Shown piece by piece: positions 14,769 to 23,193 of a DNA stretch of 64,000 nt. A program made the translations under genes and the position numbers. The DNA is taken from contig NZ_HF536773.1 of assembly GCF_000312665.1 (NCBI RefSeq), forward strand, positions 104,007-168,006, read 5' to 3'. The stretch comes from Rhizobium mesoamericanum STM3625 (GTDB lineage Bacteria > Pseudomonadota > Alphaproteobacteria > Rhizobiales > Rhizobiaceae). Each line of letters begins with the position of its first letter. Positions within the stretch are counted from its first letter, which is position 1. The notes below the pieces were generated by a model, which worked only from the letters and a program-made list of their open reading frames with translations, made no database searches and was not told the DNA's origin.

Positions 14769-15998
14769 TTACTCCCAGCCAAACACGCTACGCCCGCCAA
14801 ACCCGGCGGAATCGCGAAACTCACCGGCAACGATTTCCTTGAAATCGGGTCCCATCGCATAATGTTCGACCCGGCGTGCTTGTTGATCGAGACGCCTCAA
14901 AGCGGCAAGTTCGTCCTCGCGGGCAAGCTTCCCCTTGGCAACCGCCGATTTCAAAATGCGAATTGTCTCGTCGTAAATCTTCAGTGGCACCGGAAAGGGA
15001 TGCCGATCCTTGCCACCATGCGCAAGAGAAAACCTCGCCGGATCGGAAAAGCGGCACGGGGCACCATGGATCACCTCTGAAACCATGGCGAGCGCCCTCA
15101 CGGTCCGAGGCCCTACCCCCGGAACGAGAAGCAGTTCCGGATAATCTGTTGGTCCGCGATCGGCAGCAGCGGCCAAGTTCGCGTAGAGGCGCTTCATTCT
15201 TACGTCACTTTCGCGCACGTCGTGATGCTCGGGCATGATCAGGTGAGGCAGCAGCGGCTCATCACAAGGATGCGGAACAACAGCGGTTGGGCGATCCAGA
15301 GCCACGGCTTCACGGGCGATACGGCCCGGATCGAGGGTCGCCAGAAGATCGAGTTGGCCACTTCGCGATCGATCGGCCCGCCGATCGGTAAGATTAATGA
15401 TATTGCCCTGGCTGCGGCCCTCAATGGCGCTATGCGGCGAGTCCAGAAAATTCTCCAACCCCTCCGACAGCCAGTGATATCGTCTCGCCTGCCGTCTTTC
15501 CGGATTCATTCCCTGCTGCACGACGACCCATTGACCATCACTGGTCACAATGAAGCCGTGGAGGTAGAGATCAAAACCATCCTGAACAGCCGCGCTATCC
15601 ACCTTCGCAATCAACCGGCTGACATTGGCCAACGCCGAGCCGTCAATACCGACACGGTAGCCTATGTCGATGAGCTCTGTCGGCGTTCTCCGAGAATGTG
15701 AACCTCGCCCACCGCAAACGTGCAATCCCAACTCTGCCGAAAGAGGCTTCAAGCCTCGCTTCAGGGCACCTAGCACGCTCGTCGTGACACCGGACGAGTG
15801 CCAATCCATGCCCATCACGGCGCCGAAGGATTGAAACCAGAAAGGATGAGACAGCCTGCGCAGCATTTCCTCGCGCCCATAATGATGCACGACAGCCTCT
15901 GTAATCAGAGCACCGAGCTTCGCCATCCGGTCGCTCAGCCAGCCTGGGACACGTCCACTATGGAGGGGCAAATCTGCACTTCCTGATCGCTTTGACAT
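14769..15998 (-). CDS. DUF763 domain protein
   Basis: A 409-residue soluble protein of the DUF763 family, found in archaea and some bacteria, with no established biochemical role; gene-context proposals include DNA repair or nucleic-acid processing. Recognised from the opening (SADLPLHSGRVPGWLSDRMAKLG), the central GGRGSHSRRTPTEL and HGFIVTSDGQWVVVQQGMN, and the helix-hairpin-helix-like LLLVPGVGPRTVRALAMVSEVIHG followed by the FSLAHGGKDRHPFPVP signature. The HhH element suggests DNA contact. Length is typical. A minus-strand EcfG-type match lies about 370 bases upstream, back-to-back with a plus-strand site, and may drive it. Confidence 0.87.
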   Translation of the reverse strand: MSKRSGSADLPLHSGRVPGWLSDRMAKLGALITEAVVHHYGREEMLRRLSHPFWFQSFGAVMGMDWHSSGVTTSVLGALKRGLKPLSAELGLHVCGGRGSHSRRTPTELIDIGYRVGIDGSALANVSRLIAKVDSAAVQDGFDLYLHGFIVTSDGQWVVVQQGMNPERRQARRYHWLSEGLENFLDSPHSAIEGRSQGNIINLTDRRADRSRSGQLDLLATLDPGRIAREAVALDRPTAVVPHPCDEPLLPHLIMPEHHDVRESDVRMKRLYANLAAAADRGPTDYPELLLVPGVGPRTVRALAMVSEVIHGAPCRFSDPARFSLAHGGKDRHPFPVPLKIYDETIRILKSAVAKGKLAREDELAALRRLDQQARRVEHYAMGPDFKEIVAGEFRDSAGFGGRSVFGWE

Positions 15999-16363
15999 GG
16001 ACCGGCTTCTCAGCTGCTAATCGAGACGTCTCCGCGCGCTTAGCACACTCGCGACGCCCATTTTCTTCGGCATATTTGGCTCTTTCGCTGCGTCGACGCA
16101 AGGCATGCTGAGCTTCCTTATTGCAGCAGTCATTTAAGCCGGAGACAAAAGGGCGACGCTCAAAGATGGGTCTTGTACAACCAGTCACGCAAGGCAGTAA
16201 CAACATGTCCTATTGGATCGTTAGCCGCCCACTCACACGCCTGTCACGGCTCGGAGAAAACGGTTTCCTGGCCCGTGTCCTATGACGCTCCAGTCACCAC
16301 CACTTTGTAGTCGCTTCCGTGGGATCACCCCGGCTCCAAATCCGCATAAAATTGCCGTTCGAT
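15999..16363. other. intergenic between DUF763 and secreted gene
   Basis: About 365 bases. An 82-codon minus-strand frame (15958 to 16206) overlaps the DUF763 start and has no convincing protein character. No other gene seen. Confidence 0.4.
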
Positions 16364-16390
16364 GGAACATCCAGTTTTGCCGAGGGTTCC
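16364..16390. promoter_or_regulatory. two-way EcfG/RpoE2-type promoter
   Basis: Plus strand: GGAAC (16364), 16-base spacer, GGTT (ends 16388). Minus strand of the same DNA: GGAAC (16390 to 16386), 16-base spacer, TGTT. The overlapping elements could fire in both directions; the plus-strand site ends 40 bases before the secreted-protein start. Confidence 0.68.
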
Positions 16391-16427
16391 GACCGGGTGA
16401 TCCACGACAACAACGAGGAGAATTCCG

Positions 16428-16766
16428 ATGCAGTTCAAGATTCTTGCCGTGGCAGTGCTGTCACTTGGAATGGCGACATCGGCTTTTGCCCAGTCCAATC
16501 CGGTCCCCAACAACATGACAGGCGACAAGACCCCGGGGCAGGACGCAGGCGGCGGCGCAAGCGGTGACGTACAGACGCAGACAGGTACCAACAAGCCGAT
16601 CGTCGTCGATCCGAACGCCACGAACAGCACGACTGGTGCCAACACCAATTCGACTGGCACGGTAGATCGCTCTCGTTGCCCCGCCCAACCAGCCCCCGGC
16701 TCAGTTGCGACCCAAGGCGGTAACGGTGGCGCATCCAAGAGTGAAGCCTGCCCGGACAACCAGTAG
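16428..16766 (+). CDS. small secreted hypothetical protein
   Basis: A 112-residue exported protein. A signal peptide covers residues 1 to 22 (LAVAVLSLGMATSAFAQ). The mature part is polar, rich in Asn, Thr, Gly and Pro, with two cysteines (SRCPAQP and SEACPDNQ) that could form a disulfide. No domain known. ATG has GAGGAG about 8 bases before it. Directly under the two-way stress promoter and closed by a strong hairpin, so it is probably a one-gene stress transcript. Confidence 0.72.
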   Translation: MQFKILAVAVLSLGMATSAFAQSNPVPNNMTGDKTPGQDAGGGASGDVQTQTGTNKPIVVDPNATNSTTGANTNSTGTVDRSRCPAQPAPGSVATQGGNGGASKSEACPDNQ

Positions 16767-16774
16767 TGGTCGTT

Positions 16775-16804
16775 CTGACGAGGGTTAACGTGAGCCCTCG
16801 TCAG
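16775..16804 (+). terminator. perfect 10-bp hairpin
   Basis: CTGACGAGGG, 10-base loop, CCCTCGTCAG, eight bases after the stop codon. Only a loose T-rich tail follows (ATATCTATCT). Confidence 0.65.
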
Positions 16805-17070
16805 ATATCTATCTCGCAAAAACGCTCATTTGGTTGGTTCTCTTCCCGGCCGGCTCAAGCGCGTGGCGTGCGTGCATGTCCGACGCCGTTAAAGGCTCTC
16901 AAGGCACTTGCGATAGCGACCGCGCCGCGGCGTGCTTCAGCAGAAGAGCTATCCGGGATCCATAAATTGAGCGAGTCGACACTTCATCCGGCGATACCGG
17001 ACCAGCAAGGGGATGCCTGCGCCGGTCTTTCTTCCAGTTGGCATGCTCAGTCGATCAAGGAGCTTTCAAG

Positions 17071-18864
17071 ATGTCACAGACGGTCGGTGACTTTGTGGTT
17101 TCACGCTTGTACGCCTGGGGGGTACGGCGAATTTTCGGGTATCCGGGAGATGGAATAAACGGTGTCTTTGGCGCTCTCAATCGTGCGGATGGCAAGATAG
17201 AGTTTGTTCAGGCGCGACATGAGGAAATGGCGGCCTTCATGGCGTCTGCCCACGCGAAGTTCACCGGCGATCTTGGCGTCTGCATGGCAACATCAGGTCC
17301 TGGGGCAACGCACCTCATCACAGGAATGTATGACGCGCGCGCTGATCATCAGCCGTTGCTTGCGATTGTCGGCCAGCAGGCGCGTGGCGCGATTGGCGGT
17401 CATTACCAGCAGGAAGTGGATCTCGCAGCGCTTTTCAAGGATGTTGCTCGCGACTTCGTCTATCAGGCCTCGATGCCGGCACAAGTGCGCCACCTCATCG
17501 ACAGAGCCGTGCGTGTTGCGATCGCCAGGCGGACGGTGAGTGCCGTTATCCTCCCAAACGATCTCCAGGAAATGCCTTATGAAGAACCCGCGCGGGTTCA
17601 TGGAACGGTCCATTCCGGCTACGGATACAGACCTCCCCGTATCGCAGCTCACCTCGACGATCTAAAGGATGCCGCTGATATCTTGAATGCGGGGGATCGC
17701 GTGGCAATTCTGGCAGGAGCGGGTGCGCTGCGCGCGACCGATCAGCTGATTGAGGTTTCCGATCGTCTTGGCGCCGGCGCCGCCAAGGCCCTGCTCGGCA
17801 AGGCTGCATTACCCGATGAATTGCCCTGGGTCACCGGCTCCATCGGGCTGTTGGGTACCAAGCCTTCATGGGACCTCATGAATGATTGCGACACGTTGCT
17901 GATGGTCGGGTCCGGATTCCCATATTCGGAGTTCCTACCTGCCGAAGGCCAGGTCAAAGCCGTTCAGATTGATATCGATCCGGCAATGCTATCCCTGCGC
18001 TATCCGATGGACGTCAATCTGGTTGGAGATGCATCCGAGACGCTGGCATCGCTGCTTCCCTTGCTCGACCAAAAGCCCGGCCAGTGGCGCGAGACCATCG
18101 AAAAGAACGTCACGCAATGGTGGGAGCTGCTGGAGAAGCGCGCGCTCGCCGAGGCCAAGCCAATCAACCCGCAACGCGTCGCCTGGGAACTGTCGCCTCG
18201 ACTGCCGGACGATGCGATCATCACTAGCGATTCCGGTTCATGCGCCAATTGGTATGCGCGCGATGTCAAGGTCAGGCGCGGAATGATGGCCTCGCTTTCT
18301 GGGGGATTGGCCTCCATGGGAGCAGCTGTTCCCTATGCGATCGCGGCGAAGTTTGCGCATCCAGGCAGGCCTGTTGTTGGCCTGGTCGGCGACGGCGCCA
18401 TGCAGATGAACAACATGGCCGAGCTTATCACAGTCGCGAAATACTGGCGCAGATGGGAGGATCACCGTCTTATCATCTGCGTGTTCAACAATCAGGACCT
18501 TAACCAGGTCACATGGGAGCAGAGGGTCATGGAAGGTGACCCCAAGTTCGAGGCCTCGCAATCGATCCCCGATGTCCCCTATCACCAATTCGCCAAACTG
18601 ATCGGGTTGCGCGGAATTTTTGTCGACACTGCCGAAAATGTCGCTCCCGGTTGGGACGAGGCCTTTGAGGCTGATTGCCCCGTGGTTTTGGAATTCAAGA
18701 CGGATCCGGAAGTGCCGCCCCTGCCGCCGCACCTCACGCTGAAACAAGTTCGTCATCTGACGGACGCGTTGCTCAAGGGCGATCCGAACGAGACCGGCCT
18801 CGTGCGCGGCACCGTCAGGCAGATCCTGAGCGCGGTTTTGCCAGCCCGCAAAGACGAGGAATGA
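17071..18864 (+). CDS. thiamine-pyrophosphate enzyme, pyruvate oxidase/acetolactate synthase-like
   Basis: A 597-residue ThDP enzyme of the family that includes pyruvate oxidase, acetolactate synthase and related decarboxylases; the exact substrate is not readable. The N-terminal Pyr domain has the catalytic Glu51 (QARHEEMAAFMA) after FGYPGDGINGVFGAL. The middle domain is DHS-like (VAILAGAGALRATDQL). The C-terminal PP domain has the cofactor motif GDGAMQMNNMAELITV ending in NNQDLNQVTWEQR. Length is normal. The start with AAGGAG about 9 bases upstream was preferred to an earlier in-frame ATG. Genes of this 'TPP-requiring protein' subgroup are often found in stress or plasmid islands. No stress promoter found close by. 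Confidence 0.88.
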   Translation: MSQTVGDFVVSRLYAWGVRRIFGYPGDGINGVFGALNRADGKIEFVQARHEEMAAFMASAHAKFTGDLGVCMATSGPGATHLITGMYDARADHQPLLAIVGQQARGAIGGHYQQEVDLAALFKDVARDFVYQASMPAQVRHLIDRAVRVAIARRTVSAVILPNDLQEMPYEEPARVHGTVHSGYGYRPPRIAAHLDDLKDAADILNAGDRVAILAGAGALRATDQLIEVSDRLGAGAAKALLGKAALPDELPWVTGSIGLLGTKPSWDLMNDCDTLLMVGSGFPYSEFLPAEGQVKAVQIDIDPAMLSLRYPMDVNLVGDASETLASLLPLLDQKPGQWRETIEKNVTQWWELLEKRALAEAKPINPQRVAWELSPRLPDDAIITSDSGSCANWYARDVKVRRGMMASLSGGLASMGAAVPYAIAAKFAHPGRPVVGLVGDGAMQMNNMAELITVAKYWRRWEDHRLIICVFNNQDLNQVTWEQRVMEGDPKFEASQSIPDVPYHQFAKLIGLRGIFVDTAENVAPGWDEAFEADCPVVLEFKTDPEVPPLPPHLTLKQVRHLTDALLKGDPNETGLVRGTVRQILSAVLPARKDEE

Positions 18865-18983
18865 CAATCGAGAAATCCGCATGAGCCAGATTACGCTTCG
18901 TGCCGACCCTCTTGTTGACAGACGCCACCTTTTGCCTCCCAGGCAGCGCCAACAACGTCCAGAAGCGACCACGCTCTCTTTCT

Positions 18984-19008
18984 GGAACCATACGCAAGCT
19001 CGGTTGTT
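18984..19008 (+). promoter_or_regulatory. EcfG/RpoE2-type promoter
   Basis: GGAAC, 16-base spacer, TGTT; ends 93 bases before the DUF4142 start. Confidence 0.72.
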
Positions 19009-19101
19009 GGAGGATCGTCTTGGTCGCTCAGGAGGCAGATGCCGAACAGCCAGACAGACAGGCTATCCCCAACCGCCAACCGGTCCTAAGGAAAATTGCC
19101 C

Positions 19102-19632
19102 ATGAAACCCGCTGCCCTTCCCTTTGTCCTCGCCGTCTTCATGGTGGCCCCAGCGTTTGCCCAATCGGCCGCGGAGAAATCCGGCGTAAACTCCCTGATA
19201 GGGGTCGCTCCAAAGACCGAAGACTTCGTGATGGAAGCGGCGACGAGCGACATGTTTGAAATCGAATCCAGCAAGCTCGCGGTCGAACGTTCCGACGCAC
19301 CAACCAAGTCCTTCGCCGAACAGATGATCGCCGATCACCAGAAGACAACCGATGCATTGAAGGCGCTCGTCGCCAGTGGCGACGTGAAGGCTGCGCTTCC
19401 ATCGGCAATGACATCATCACAGGAAAAAGAGCTGAATACCCTAAAGGGCCTTCAAGGCGTTGACTTCACGAAGCAGTATCACTCAGACCAGGAAGACGCG
19501 CACAAACAGGCAGTCGACCTTTTCAAGCGTTACGGCAACGAAGGTGAAAATGCTGCCTTGAAAGCTTGGGCCGCCAATACTCGCCCGGCGCTCGAGCAGC
19601 ATCTACAGATGGCCAAGGATCTGAATGAGTGA
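19102..19632 (+). CDS. DUF4142 secreted protein
   Basis: A 176-residue exported helical protein of the DUF4142 family, which has a ferritin-like four-helix build and unknown function. The signal peptide is residues 1 to 20 (PFVLAVFMVAPAFAQ). The family core includes DFVMEAATSDMFEIESSKLAVER, KSFAEQMIADHQKTTDALKAL and QYHSDQEDAHKQAVDLFKRYG, ending in LEQHLQMAKDLNE. Potential metal-like His and Glu residues are spread through the helices, but binding is not shown. ATG at 19102 has AAGGAAAA upstream. A stress promoter precedes it; DUF4142 genes are frequent EcfG targets by my reading of the family. Confidence 0.85.
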   Translation: MKPAALPFVLAVFMVAPAFAQSAAEKSGVNSLIGVAPKTEDFVMEAATSDMFEIESSKLAVERSDAPTKSFAEQMIADHQKTTDALKALVASGDVKAALPSAMTSSQEKELNTLKGLQGVDFTKQYHSDQEDAHKQAVDLFKRYGNEGENAALKAWAANTRPALEQHLQMAKDLNE

Positions 19633-19975
19633 GCCCGTGACTGGAGTTGCATTTGCGGGCAGCTTTGTTCTTCGTCAAGGAACGGCGCCTGCAAATGCGC
19701 CGTGGTCAGCGAAGTCTCGAGCAGAGCTCAAACCTGTCTTCATAAAACGAAAAGCTGAGATCCGTACGTTTCCCCACTAAGCCTTTCTGCCGACTTATCA
19801 CCAGTACAGTGGAACGTGTATTCTTAATCTGTCCAACGCTGTCGGAAACGGGAGGTCTCCGAGCACCCTACATCGTGGGCCTCCCCGTCGGTTCAGCGGG
19901 GGTCTTTATGAGCCATTACGGAAATTCCGCCACAAGCTGCTCCGGATTTCCCCGCATTTGCAAAGGAGCGTCAGG
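19633..19975. other. intergenic with two hairpins
   Basis: No gene seen. A long inverted repeat (GCATTTGCGGGC at 19649 and GCCTGCAAATGC ending 19698, one mismatch) follows the DUF4142 stop and may end its transcript. A second hairpin near 19881 to 19905 (CCCCG, 9-base loop, CGGGG, then GTCTTTA) sits before the Hint gene and could end a short RNA, but no promoter was recognised for one. Confidence 0.45.
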
Positions 19976-20797
19976 ATGCCGCGTTTGAAAGATCCGAAGC
20001 TGCCACGCAATACTGCGCGCCGGCATTTTTTGGGAGTGGCAACCGCTGCAGGCGCTCGCGTCGCAGCCCTTGCGATGGCAGCTTCCTCTTTGCCAGCCAG
20101 AGCAGCTGGCCTGCATTTGGGATTGGGCACCGGGAACGACAAGTCCGAGGGTGCGCAATGCTTCCTGCGCGGGACGTCGATCCTTACAGATTGTGGCAAA
20201 AAGCGCGTCGAGGATCTCCAGACTGGAGATCGTGTTGTTCTTCTGGGAGGAGATACCAGCCCGATAAAGTGGGTCGGCCTGCAAGTATTCCGTAAGACCG
20301 GCGCGTGCTGGTGCGAGGATGTCGTTCCCATCCGGGTGGCGCGCCACGCGCTCGGCAATGGCAAGCCAGATTCCGATCTTTACCTGTCGCCTGGCCATGC
20401 TCTGTTCCTGAATGGCGTTCTAATCCGGGTGAAGGATCTCGTAAATGGCACGACAATCGCGCCAATCGCACCGCATGATCAGATGGCCATTGAGTATTAC
20501 GCCGTCCTACTTGCAACGCACCAAGTAATCCTTGCCGAAGGCGCTGCGGCAGAGACGTTTCATCCTTCTGCCAGCAATCGCGAAAATTTCTCGAACTTCC
20601 CCCAATACGAACGTCTATATGCTGGTGAAGAACACCAGGCGATGTCATCTTATGCGACGGTCCTGGGTGAGGAAGGCGGCTGGCAGCATCTAAAGGCCCT
20701 GCTTCTTCTCGGCGCCTGGCCTTTGGTGCCACGGCATGATCCGTTCGAGGATGCCTACGAGATGATCAATACTCAAGCCAAAGAGCTGTCGATCTAG
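19976..20797 (+). CDS. Tat-exported Hint-domain protein
   Basis: A 273-residue protein combining a twin-arginine signal (RRHFLGVATAAGARVAALAMAAS, residues 15 to 45) with a Hint (Hedgehog/intein) domain. The Hint start is the nucleophile region ECFLRGTSI-like: here CFLRGTSILTDCGKKRVEDLQTGDRVVLL; later strands give LYLSPGHALFLNGVLIRVKDLVNGTTI and LLATHQVILAEGAAAETF. These match stand-alone Hint domains of alphaproteobacterial secreted proteins that may self-cleave or form thioesters. Nothing follows the domain that would be an obvious extein. ATG has AGGAG 8 bases before it. No close stress promoter. Role unknown. Confidence 0.8.
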   Translation: MPRLKDPKLPRNTARRHFLGVATAAGARVAALAMAASSLPARAAGLHLGLGTGNDKSEGAQCFLRGTSILTDCGKKRVEDLQTGDRVVLLGGDTSPIKWVGLQVFRKTGACWCEDVVPIRVARHALGNGKPDSDLYLSPGHALFLNGVLIRVKDLVNGTTIAPIAPHDQMAIEYYAVLLATHQVILAEGAAAETFHPSASNRENFSNFPQYERLYAGEEHQAMSSYATVLGEEGGWQHLKALLLLGAWPLVPRHDPFEDAYEMINTQAKELSI

Positions 20798-21124
20798 ACA
20801 GGCTGATTTTGGACGGCCTGCGCTTACTCTCTCGCGGAGCCCCTATTGTGCGAAACAAGCTCGACCCGGATGTCCACTGCTGGGCCTTGGACAGTCAGCT
20901 CTTGAGAGTCTCGACCCGCTGGAAGTCCCTTCGCCAACTCTACACCTTCAATGTGGCGGTTGCTCTTGGGTATTTTTTCCCTTGCCATCTACGTGCGGCG
21001 CTGTCTGCATGATCTCCCGCCCTGTGCTTGAGCACTACCCCTCGTCCGTAGCGCCGTGCAACGCTGACCATTTGGAGATGAAGATACCACAAAGATCGAG
21101 CCACTTTCATTGCTGAGTGAAGCA
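20798..21124. other. intergenic, no gene seen
   Basis: About 330 bases downstream of the Hint gene. Frames present are short and start without ribosome binding sites. No hairpin with a T-run was noticed. Confidence 0.4.
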
Positions 21125-21149
21125 GGAACATTTCCAACGGAGTTTGGTT
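21125..21149 (+). promoter_or_regulatory. EcfG/RpoE2-type promoter
   Basis: GGAAC, 16-base spacer, GGTT; ends 29 bases before the small gene at 21179. Confidence 0.78.
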
Positions 21150-21178
21150 GTAAAATCAGAAAACCTAGGAGCCTCACC

Positions 21179-21391
21179 ATGGGAAAAACACCGCAGGATG
21201 GCGCACCCGGCACGACCGACCAATCACCTCGCTGGGAAGGACCAAAGGAGAACAGACCTCGAGGATATCTTCCTGCAGAAGACGACCCTGATACCAATCG
21301 CGACGCTATGGAGGAAAACAATTGCGATCCAGAGATCAATGATTTCAGCGACGCGTTGAAACAAAAAAAGGATAAGCATCGGGACAATTGA
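21179..21391 (+). CDS. small acidic hydrophilic protein
   Basis: A 70-residue strongly hydrophilic protein with no hydrophobic segment: Asp, Glu, Pro, Asn and Lys dominate and the last 12 residues are charged (KQKKDKHRD). It is likely disordered, of the type induced by desiccation or osmotic stress, though no hydrophilin repeat is visible. ATG has GGAGCC upstream. The close stress promoter is the best evidence that the gene is real. Confidence 0.6.
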   Translation: MGKTPQDGAPGTTDQSPRWEGPKENRPRGYLPAEDDPDTNRDAMEENNCDPEINDFSDALKQKKDKHRDN

Positions 21392-21640
21392 CGTCAGGCC
21401 TTCCAAACGAGTGAGAGGATCGACTCTCGACAGGAACGCAGGCAAGCAACCCTTAGCCCGTCGCTATAAAATTGGCGCTGCTGCAGCCGCTGACCGGCTC
21501 CGCAACGTTTCCGTTTCAATTCCGGTATATTCTGGACGACCACCTCGACATCGGTCGTCAGGAGATCGCCTCATCGAACAATCAAATCGTTCAGGCGTTG
21601 TACGTTGTTGGGGTTTGTCTCGTCGGGCGGGAGATTTCCT

Positions 21641-23092
21641 ATGTCATCCGAAGTTGAACTCAAGCTTGAGCTGTCCAGCGAAGCTGCCAAGCGATTATCA
21701 GGCTTCAAAGCCCTGACCAAACCTGCCGAAGTCCTCAACCAGACGTCCACCTATTTTGACTTCGAGGATCAAAGGCTTTTTCGGAGGGGGTTCACCCTTC
21801 GCATCCGACGGACCGGTGATCTGCGTGTCCAGACCGTGAAAGCTGTGGGACGGAGCCGATCCCTTTTTGCTCGTTCGGAATGGGAGGTACCCCTAGACGG
21901 TGACGAGCCGATCCTCGACCATTCCAGTCCGTTGAAGACCGAATTCGGTGACGAGCTCGCAGTCTCGCCCGCCTTCGACGTGAAGGTCGAGAGGCGCCTC
22001 TGGACAATCGACGAAAATGGCTCCCAGATCGAGGTGGCGATCGACAAGGGATCGGTCGTTTCCGGTGACCGAAGTACACCCCTGCGGGAAGCCGAACTCG
22101 AACTGAAAGATGGCGACCCGAGGGACCTGTTCGTGTTCGCGCGCAAGATCGAAGCGGTTGCTCCAATCCGCTTTGGTGTCCGCTCCAAGGCGGAAAAGGG
22201 CTTCGCACTGATCGAGCAGCAGAGGTCCGTCTTCAAGGCGGAACATCTCGACCTCGAACAGGATATGCCCGCATCCGATGCCTTCCAGGCAATCGCGGCC
22301 TCATGCTTTCGACACTTCCGTCTGAACGAGGATGTGCTCCTGCGACAGAGAAATGCCGAAACGCTACACCAGGCGCGCGTAGCGTTGCGTCGACTGCGCT
22401 CGGCATTTTCGCTCTTCAAGCCATTGCTTCCGGACGCCGAGCCACAAAGGCTGAAGGATGAATTGCGCTGGCTAGCTGGCGTCCTCGGTGAAGCACGCGA
22501 TCTCGATGTGCTGTTGCCAAAGGCGACCGACGCGGATCTGCAACGCCGGCTGGAGGTCGCCCGCGAGGCCGCTTACGACGACGTGGCTGAGGCATTGGAG
22601 TCCAGCCGCGCGCGTGCACTCATGCTGGATTTTAACGAGTGGCTTCGGTGCGGCGAATACCTTTTTCTTCCGGAGACCGACAAAATCAGGAACCTGCCGG
22701 CGGTCGAGTTCGCCGGCATGGCGCTGGGGCGGATGCGCAAGAAGCTGAAGAAGCACGGACGGGCGCTCGCAAAGGTCGATGACCAGCAACGTCATGAGGC
22801 TCGCAAGGACGCAAAGAAACTGCGTTATGCAGTCGAATTCTTCGCCTCGCTGTTCGACGGCAAGCGCAGCGTCCGTCGCCACCGGCGTTTCCTCAAGAAA
22901 CTAACAGAGCTTCAGGACCAACTGGGTTCGTTGATTGACCTCGTGACCGGGCCTGACGTTCTGTCCAGGCTTGGACTCACAGACCATACAGCTAGCGACA
23001 GCATTATCTCCCATGCGGACAAAGACGCTCTTATCGAGGACGCCCAAGCTTCGCTTGACAACGTGCTGCACGCAAAGCGGTTCTGGCGTTGA
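21641..23092 (+). CDS. CYTH-CHAD domain protein, putative inorganic triphosphatase
   Basis: A 483-residue protein with an N-terminal CYTH domain (about residues 1 to 200) and a C-terminal CHAD domain (about 215 to 480). CYTH shows the ELKLEL metal-site strand at 4 to 9, the YFDFEDQRLFRRGFTLRIRR segment, and later EAELELKDGD and FGVRSKAEKGF. CHAD shows LHQARVALRRLRSAFSLFKPLL and RHEARKDAKKLRYAVEFFASLF, with His, Arg and Lys rows that bind polyphosphate. Relatives such as E. coli YgiF hydrolyse inorganic triphosphate. GGGAG precedes the ATG. Polyphosphate handling fits a stress island, but no stress promoter was seen directly upstream. Confidence 0.9.
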   Translation: MSSEVELKLELSSEAAKRLSGFKALTKPAEVLNQTSTYFDFEDQRLFRRGFTLRIRRTGDLRVQTVKAVGRSRSLFARSEWEVPLDGDEPILDHSSPLKTEFGDELAVSPAFDVKVERRLWTIDENGSQIEVAIDKGSVVSGDRSTPLREAELELKDGDPRDLFVFARKIEAVAPIRFGVRSKAEKGFALIEQQRSVFKAEHLDLEQDMPASDAFQAIAASCFRHFRLNEDVLLRQRNAETLHQARVALRRLRSAFSLFKPLLPDAEPQRLKDELRWLAGVLGEARDLDVLLPKATDADLQRRLEVAREAAYDDVAEALESSRARALMLDFNEWLRCGEYLFLPETDKIRNLPAVEFAGMALGRMRKKLKKHGRALAKVDDQQRHEARKDAKKLRYAVEFFASLFDGKRSVRRHRRFLKKLTELQDQLGSLIDLVTGPDVLSRLGLTDHTASDSIISHADKDALIEDAQASLDNVLHAKRFWR

Positions 23093-23193
23093 ACGAACAA
23101 GCGGTGCACTTCGCGTTGGCTCGAACGATTCAAAGAATTGGCAACAACGGGGTGGCAGCAAACGGGCGAATGGCGAGCTATTCCCAGGACATT

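Noticed and set aside
15958..16206. An 82-codon minus-strand frame before DUF763
   Set aside because: Overlaps the DUF763 start in another frame, with no family likeness.
19812..19840. GGAAC at 19812 as another stress promoter
   Set aside because: No GTT at the required spacing; the same holds for the GGAAC copies at 424, 19680 and 21431.
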